This document shows, one piece after another, positions 60,016 to 64,000 of a stretch of 64,000 nt of DNA. The notes beneath the pieces were generated by a model that was not told the origin of the DNA, did no database searches, and saw only the letters and a program-made list of their open reading frames with translations. The translations under genes and the position numbers were made by a program. The stretch is taken from positions 35,750,106 to 35,814,105 of the forward strand of contig CP136063.1 in assembly GCA_032622095.1 (NCBI GenBank), read 5' to 3'. Numbering within the stretch: the first letter of the stretch is position 1; each line of letters begins with the position of its first letter. Source of the stretch: Siphonodentalium dalli. Its lineage: Eukaryota > Mollusca > Scaphopoda > Gadilida > Siphonodentaliidae.

Positions 60016-60768
60016 GTTATGTAGTAGAGATATTCCGCTTTTAACTTTTGGCATATAGAGGTTACAAGCAACAAATTATATAGAGTTACGATTCTTGAAT
60101 TTGTGTATTGAAACTCGAGTCAGCATACACAAAATCTGGCTGCTTGTTGATAATCATTGAGAGAAATTTCCCTTAGCGGGAACAGAAAAATATAGCCTCC
60201 GTAAATATGGCGACCATGTATGTTTAGATATCCAGGAAGAGTCTGGTGGGGTCCCGAAGTTATGGAGGGTGTCTGTGTATTTTTATGCTGCTGATTTTTG
60301 TTCAGTAAATTGGGTATTTGTGGAAATGCAAGATTATCGTTTGAAAAAATATCGAAAAGGGCGCGTTTGTTGTCAGACTGGTGCAGCAGATGACGTTCTG
60401 AGGAAAACTTGACCACTTGAAGTTCAAATAGGCTTAACCCATGGCAGACGGGACGTCTAGTTAACACTGTCGCCTATGGGAACTAATTAGATGTTTGTAA
60501 CCTAGGGTTTACGGTAAATGGACGAATGCCATAGCGGTATTGAATACCAGAGAACGCACACACATGCTGGCAATTAGGGAACGTCTCTTTAGTTATATTT
60601 ACAATTCCAAACAACATTCTGGTAGTGTAATAATGAGTGTGATTGCAGAAGTGATTATTTTATAGAAGTTTAAATAACTTATGCTAATCAGTTTAATTAT
60701 AACTGGTTATAAATTCGAAGGGCCAATCTCCATATTCTACTATAATATAGCTATGCATGAGCCGCGTG
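60016..60768. other. Unannotated; one 115-codon frame
   Basis: A - strand frame of 115 codons (60120-60467) has no known domain and no clear splice or start context. Possibly a fragment of an old repeat, left uncalled. Confidence 0.5.
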
Positions 60769-61400
60769 GCACTTCCATCGCATCGGATACAATGTAGACC
60801 ACGCTATTGTATTCGATGCGATGGAAGTGCGACGTCTGTAACGAATATATCCGATGTGTCGTCCAGCATCGATGATCCGATTTGGTCGAATCTCCAATAC
60901 AATTTGTGTTGGTTACAGACGTCGCACTTTCACCGTATCGAGTACAATGCACACTTGGTTGTCACGTTCGGCATTTCGTACATTGGGTTTGGAAATCATC
61001 GCTGTCAAGGGGAAATTTGTGAATGCCGTATTCATTTTAAGTACATTGTCTTCGATTCTAATTAGCGTCGTGCCAATGTAGACCTAAATGACAGACCGGG
61101 AAATATATGAACACTTTGGGTAAGGGCATACCAAAGCATTAGTAAAAATACATCTGACAGAGACAACATATAAATAGATCTTGCGCAACAATTTGCCGCC
61201 AACATGACATCAGAAGCGATTTGAACAGTCCAATTGTTTGAAAAACGTCATCACACGTGTTGATCATTATGTCAGTACAACTGCTTCTCAATCGTATTCG
61301 ATACGACGAAAGCACGACCGCCGGTAACGAAACTTAGTTTATCGCACTTTCATCGTATTTGATTGAACTGTATTCGATGCGCTGGAAGTTCGATGTATGT
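60769..61400. repeat. Cluster of overlapping inverted repeats
   Basis: Stem 1: GCACTTCCATCGCATCGGAT (60769 on, 25 bp) pairs with 60806-60830, one mismatch, 12-bp loop. Stem 2: GTGCGACGTCTGTAAC (60827-60842) pairs perfectly with GTTACAGACGTCGCAC (60912-60927). Diverged versions of the same 'CGCACTTTCATCGTATT' and 'GTATTCGATGCG' words recur at 61285-61395. This looks like nested insertions of one small fold-back family. Confidence 0.8.
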
Positions 61401-61964
61401 AGCGGGCCATAGTTATCTAACAATCAAAGTAATCCATGTTTATGATTGGACATCATCCGATAATGACAGTTACACGTTACACGCCACAATATATAAGTGG
61501 AATATCGCTATTATCCACCACACGAAGAAAGTAAAGACAAGTTTTCTGTAATTGTCTGCTTAAACGACATTGAACCCTCAATCAGTAATCAGGTTTCAGA
61601 CATCAACATAATTATGTCAACATTACAAATATGTATACACGTTTATATATATAAATGATATATGAACTATATGTGAGTTTGAAGGCTTGTAAAATGACGT
61701 TCCCTCATAAATGTGTTGGCTCGATATACAGTCGAAATTAAAAGACCTCGCCTTCTTATTGTAGAGAGTGTTGATATGCAATACATTTATACGGCATCAG
61801 TAAATCATCATGATTAATGCTTATCCTTATTTGCGTAGTATTGTGTGCATGCATTTTAAACGCATTATGACATCAGGCATATGACACAGGCGTGAAACGA
61901 CTATGTCTATTTGAGACCATAACTATGACCAATAATGAATCAATTTCTTAATTCTTTCTTCCAG
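61401..61964. other. Unannotated, probable intron
   Basis: Ends in a pyrimidine-rich tract and CCAG acceptor (61961-61964). No frame or repeat seen. Confidence 0.5.
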
Positions 61965-62135
61965 TGACACATGTAAAAGAGTCGGATGTTTCAGTGGCAC
62001 CTACAACGGAGCCTGATTGGAGCGAATGTGTCGGCGGAACCCCATGTAGTCCCGGCTTTAAGTGGGCTAGCGTTATTGGAAATGACGGGATACAAGAGCA
62101 AAAACTTGACATGTGCATGCAAGAGCTATGCCCAG
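61965..62135 (+). CDS. Exon, divergent TSR-like domain protein (part 1)
   Basis: A 171-bp exon between TTTCTTCCAG and GGTTAG. Both boundaries are phase 1, so it can be skipped or duplicated without a frame change, as is typical of extracellular module exons. The translation begins THVKESDVSVAPTTEPDWSE; a Ser/Thr/Pro linker precedes 'DWSECVGGTPCSPGFKW' and then 'MCMQELCP'. The W.EC start, a Cys pair, and a C....CP end fit a divergent thrombospondin type 1 repeat, but several usual residues (the Arg ladder) are missing. Its neighbours in the same phase are clearer TSRs, which supports the call. Probably extracellular. Donor GTTAG is weaker than the next two. Confidence 0.65.
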
Positions 62136-62789
62136 GTTAGATAGATACATGTGACTCAAGTCATGTTGAACTATGTCGCATGCTATTTATAACAAAACAG
62201 TTGATCGTTCATTGGCTAGCACATTATATAGCACTTTCAGACAAATTGCCAAGAAACATTTCCAGTGTGCGGACACTGTTGGTATATCTGGTCATTATGA
62301 ATGTCATGTGAAGATATCCAGGAGAGCACTTACATCTGCAGTTTTTTGTATTAAGCACATACAACATGATATCTGTACGACTATAATACTATGTATGTCT
62401 TCCATAATACAAGGAAGCGTGATAATAACTTAATGGTTAATATAATGAGCTAATATCGTACACCATAATAGAACAATAAAGACACAATTGAGACAACAAT
62501 TTCAGTGCAATGAAGAGGAAGTAATCATATACAGTTGAAAGAATTATTATATAAACATATGCTCAAGATTCTGGTAGAGACACCACACGACCACAAAATC
62601 CCACTTTTGCAAGGTTTCGCTGGACCGTCAATATAGGTTTAAACTAATTTTAAACGCGGAGATTTAAACTGCGATGACGAATCTGGACCATGCGTCGTAC
62701 TATTTTCGCATAGTTTCATACTGTATTGCGCGAATTTAAATACGTGTAAGGTACTCAGTTCGACTGCTTCAACCAATGCTATTTTTCAG
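62136..62789 (+). other. Intron between TSR exons
   Basis: Begins GTTAGATAG and ends GCTATTTTTCAG. An 86-codon frame inside (62173-62433) is not recognised. Confidence 0.65.
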
Positions 62790-62975
62790 TTGACGGGGGC
62801 TACAGTAGGTGGGTTGACTGGCAGGAGTGTCCAGGTATGTCCTGCGATGGTGAATCTTCATCTAGGCGGCGTTTTTGCATCGACCCCCTCCCATCGGGTG
62901 GAGGCATGCCATGCCCTAACGGACAAATGGAGGAACAGGTGACTCCATGCCCAAGACATTCAGAATGTGCAGTAG
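62790..62975 (+). CDS. Exon, thrombospondin type 1 repeat (part 2)
   Basis: A 186-bp phase 1-1 exon between ATTTTTCAG and GTGAGT. The translation contains 'DGGYSRWVDWQECPGMSCDG' followed by 'RRRFCIDPLPSGGGMPC' and 'EEQVTPCP'. This is the TSR pattern: spaced W..W, first Cys, an Arg ladder leading to C, then C..P.PSGGG..C and a closing C. Such repeats bind glycosaminoglycans or protein partners on secreted and cell-surface proteins and are often C-mannosylated on the W residues. The family member cannot be named from single repeats. Confidence 0.85.
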
Positions 62976-63271
62976 GTGAGTCATATATCACCATCAATGG
63001 AAAGGTTTAGTAACCCCAGCATCGCAGTATGCAACTTAATAAATGTTGTTTTATAAATAAGTTAAAGCTTAAAGCTAGGAATATAGTAGCAGTCGTTTCC
63101 AACAGCTCTCAGTCAGAGATTTCGGTCGCTGGCCTTCTTCGGTATTGATATAATTTCAAAACAAATGACATTACATTCTAGTGTTACTTTACTGACGACC
63201 ATAGCTGTTATTCTTTTGGAAATGAACGCAAATGGATCGAAGACCCCCTTTAACTTTACGTTTCATTTCAG
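62976..63271 (+). other. Intron between TSR exons
   Basis: Begins GTGAGTCATA and ends CATTTCAG. No content recognised. Confidence 0.7.
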
Positions 63272-63460
63272 CTATTGATGGCGGTTACTCCAATTGGACG
63301 GTGGTCAGACAGGATGTGGTGACCTGTGGAACAGCAATAAGCTTTTCCTACAGATTATGTAATAATCCGGTTCCTTCTGGCGGTGGAAGAATGTGTGATG
63401 AAGGTCCAGTAGAGGAAAGACACGAGCGCGTTGAAAATGAGCCGTGCCCGACGATCCAAT
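63272..63460 (+). CDS. Exon, thrombospondin type 1 repeat (part 3)
   Basis: A 189-bp phase 1-1 exon between CATTTCAG and GTGAGT. It reads 'IDGGYSNWTVVRQDVVTCGT', then 'YRLCNNPVPSGGGRMC' and 'VENEPCPTIQ'. The C.NPVPSGGG..C block is diagnostic. It lacks the second Trp and the first Cys of the usual W..W..C start, leaving an even set of four Cys plus the closing CP. That is the same kind of loss as in part 1, so the protein seems to carry a mixture of canonical and reduced repeats. The gene continues to the right of the donor or beyond the window. Confidence 0.85.
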
Positions 63461-64000
63461 GTGAGTCCACTCAGTTAGTACGATTAGGCACCACAAAGCC
63501 ATATCTGTGTTTTATTTTCTACAATTAGCAATGCACCAGTTATGGCCTCTGGTCAAAATCGTGCACGTCCTTGTTCCCCAGAACCAGTAGACATTGAAAA
63601 ACAGTCAAAGGTTATTATATTTTTACTTGTTTTCAACGTAAACTTAATGGAAGTTCTTTCATATGGTGACTGAAAGTATTTTCCATATTTCTTTTGCCTG
63701 CTAAGCTTAACATTTTGCCTGATAAGCTTAACATTCTGTCTTGTAAACTTAACATTTGGCCTGGTAAGCTTAACATTTTGTCTGGCAACTTAATATTTTG
63801 TCTGGCAACGTAATATTTTGTTTGGTGAGCGTAACATTTTGTTTGGTAAACTTAACATTTTTGTCTGGTAAACTTAGCATTGTGCCTGGTACGCTCCGTG
63901 TGTCCTTTGTAAATCTTTAAATATTATGTCAAATTATGTATGCATATGACAGAGAACTGCGACCCCATATCAATTAAATAATTTGCGATATCGTGGTGAT
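63461..64000 (+). other. Downstream intron with a 21-bp minisatellite
   Basis: 63703-63893 carries about nine imperfect copies of AAGCTTAACATTTTGTCTGGT. A short TSR-like reading ('YGLWSKSCTS') near 63540-63570 has no matching splice phase and meets a stop. No further exon is supported. Confidence 0.7.

Noticed and set aside
60120-60467. 115-codon - frame
   Set aside because: No recognisable domain or start context. A single open frame of this length is compatible with chance or an old repeat.

Overview
The window looks like nuclear DNA of an AT-rich animal genome, most likely a marine invertebrate. The reasons are: no compact prokaryote-style genes, short exons with GT/AG splice sites that encode thrombospondin type 1 (TSR) domains, a piggyBac transposase relic, a 5'-truncated non-LTR retrotransposon, Helitron-like termini, MITEs and many satellites. 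A lophotrochozoan such as a mollusc is my guess only; nothing here fixes the species.

Layout. 1-6 kb: a probable non-autonomous Helitron (1021-3567), a 0.3 kb direct duplication, and an inverted, stand-alone copy of the linker that recurs in the satellite. 6.1-28.1 kb: a 22-kb satellite built from 22 copies of a piggyBac-type MITE (TTAA ends, about 524 bp) separated by about 380 bp of linker, giving a 905-bp unit. Part of it is a higher-order repeat with three variants (A-B-C, 2.7 kb). A 1.48-kb TIR element is inserted in it with a 5-bp target duplication. 29.6-32.7 kb: a broken piggyBac transposase bracketed by two inverted MITE-length copies of the family found in the satellite. 35.6-46.5 kb: no gene, but tandem repeats, fold-back elements, a Tc1/mariner-type MITE and a 2.4-kb inverted repeat. 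47-53 kb: a 0.65-kb segmental duplication, a second Helitron-like element, several minisatellites, a LINE 3' fragment and an inverted relative of the 9.9-kb TIR element. 54.5-56.8 kb: a dead LINE with a YADD reverse transcriptase. 57.4-60 kb: two more tandem arrays. 61.9-63.5 kb: three phase 1-1 exons of a secreted or extracellular TSR-repeat protein on the + strand.

The only host coding sequence I support well is the TSR exons. A possible first exon at 49.2 kb is weak. The piggyBac gene may be a relative of the transposase that once moved the MITE now amplified as the satellite. Two short motifs (AACGCTCTTTAT and GTCTCCCTAATGT) recur in several otherwise different repeat families and are unexplained.
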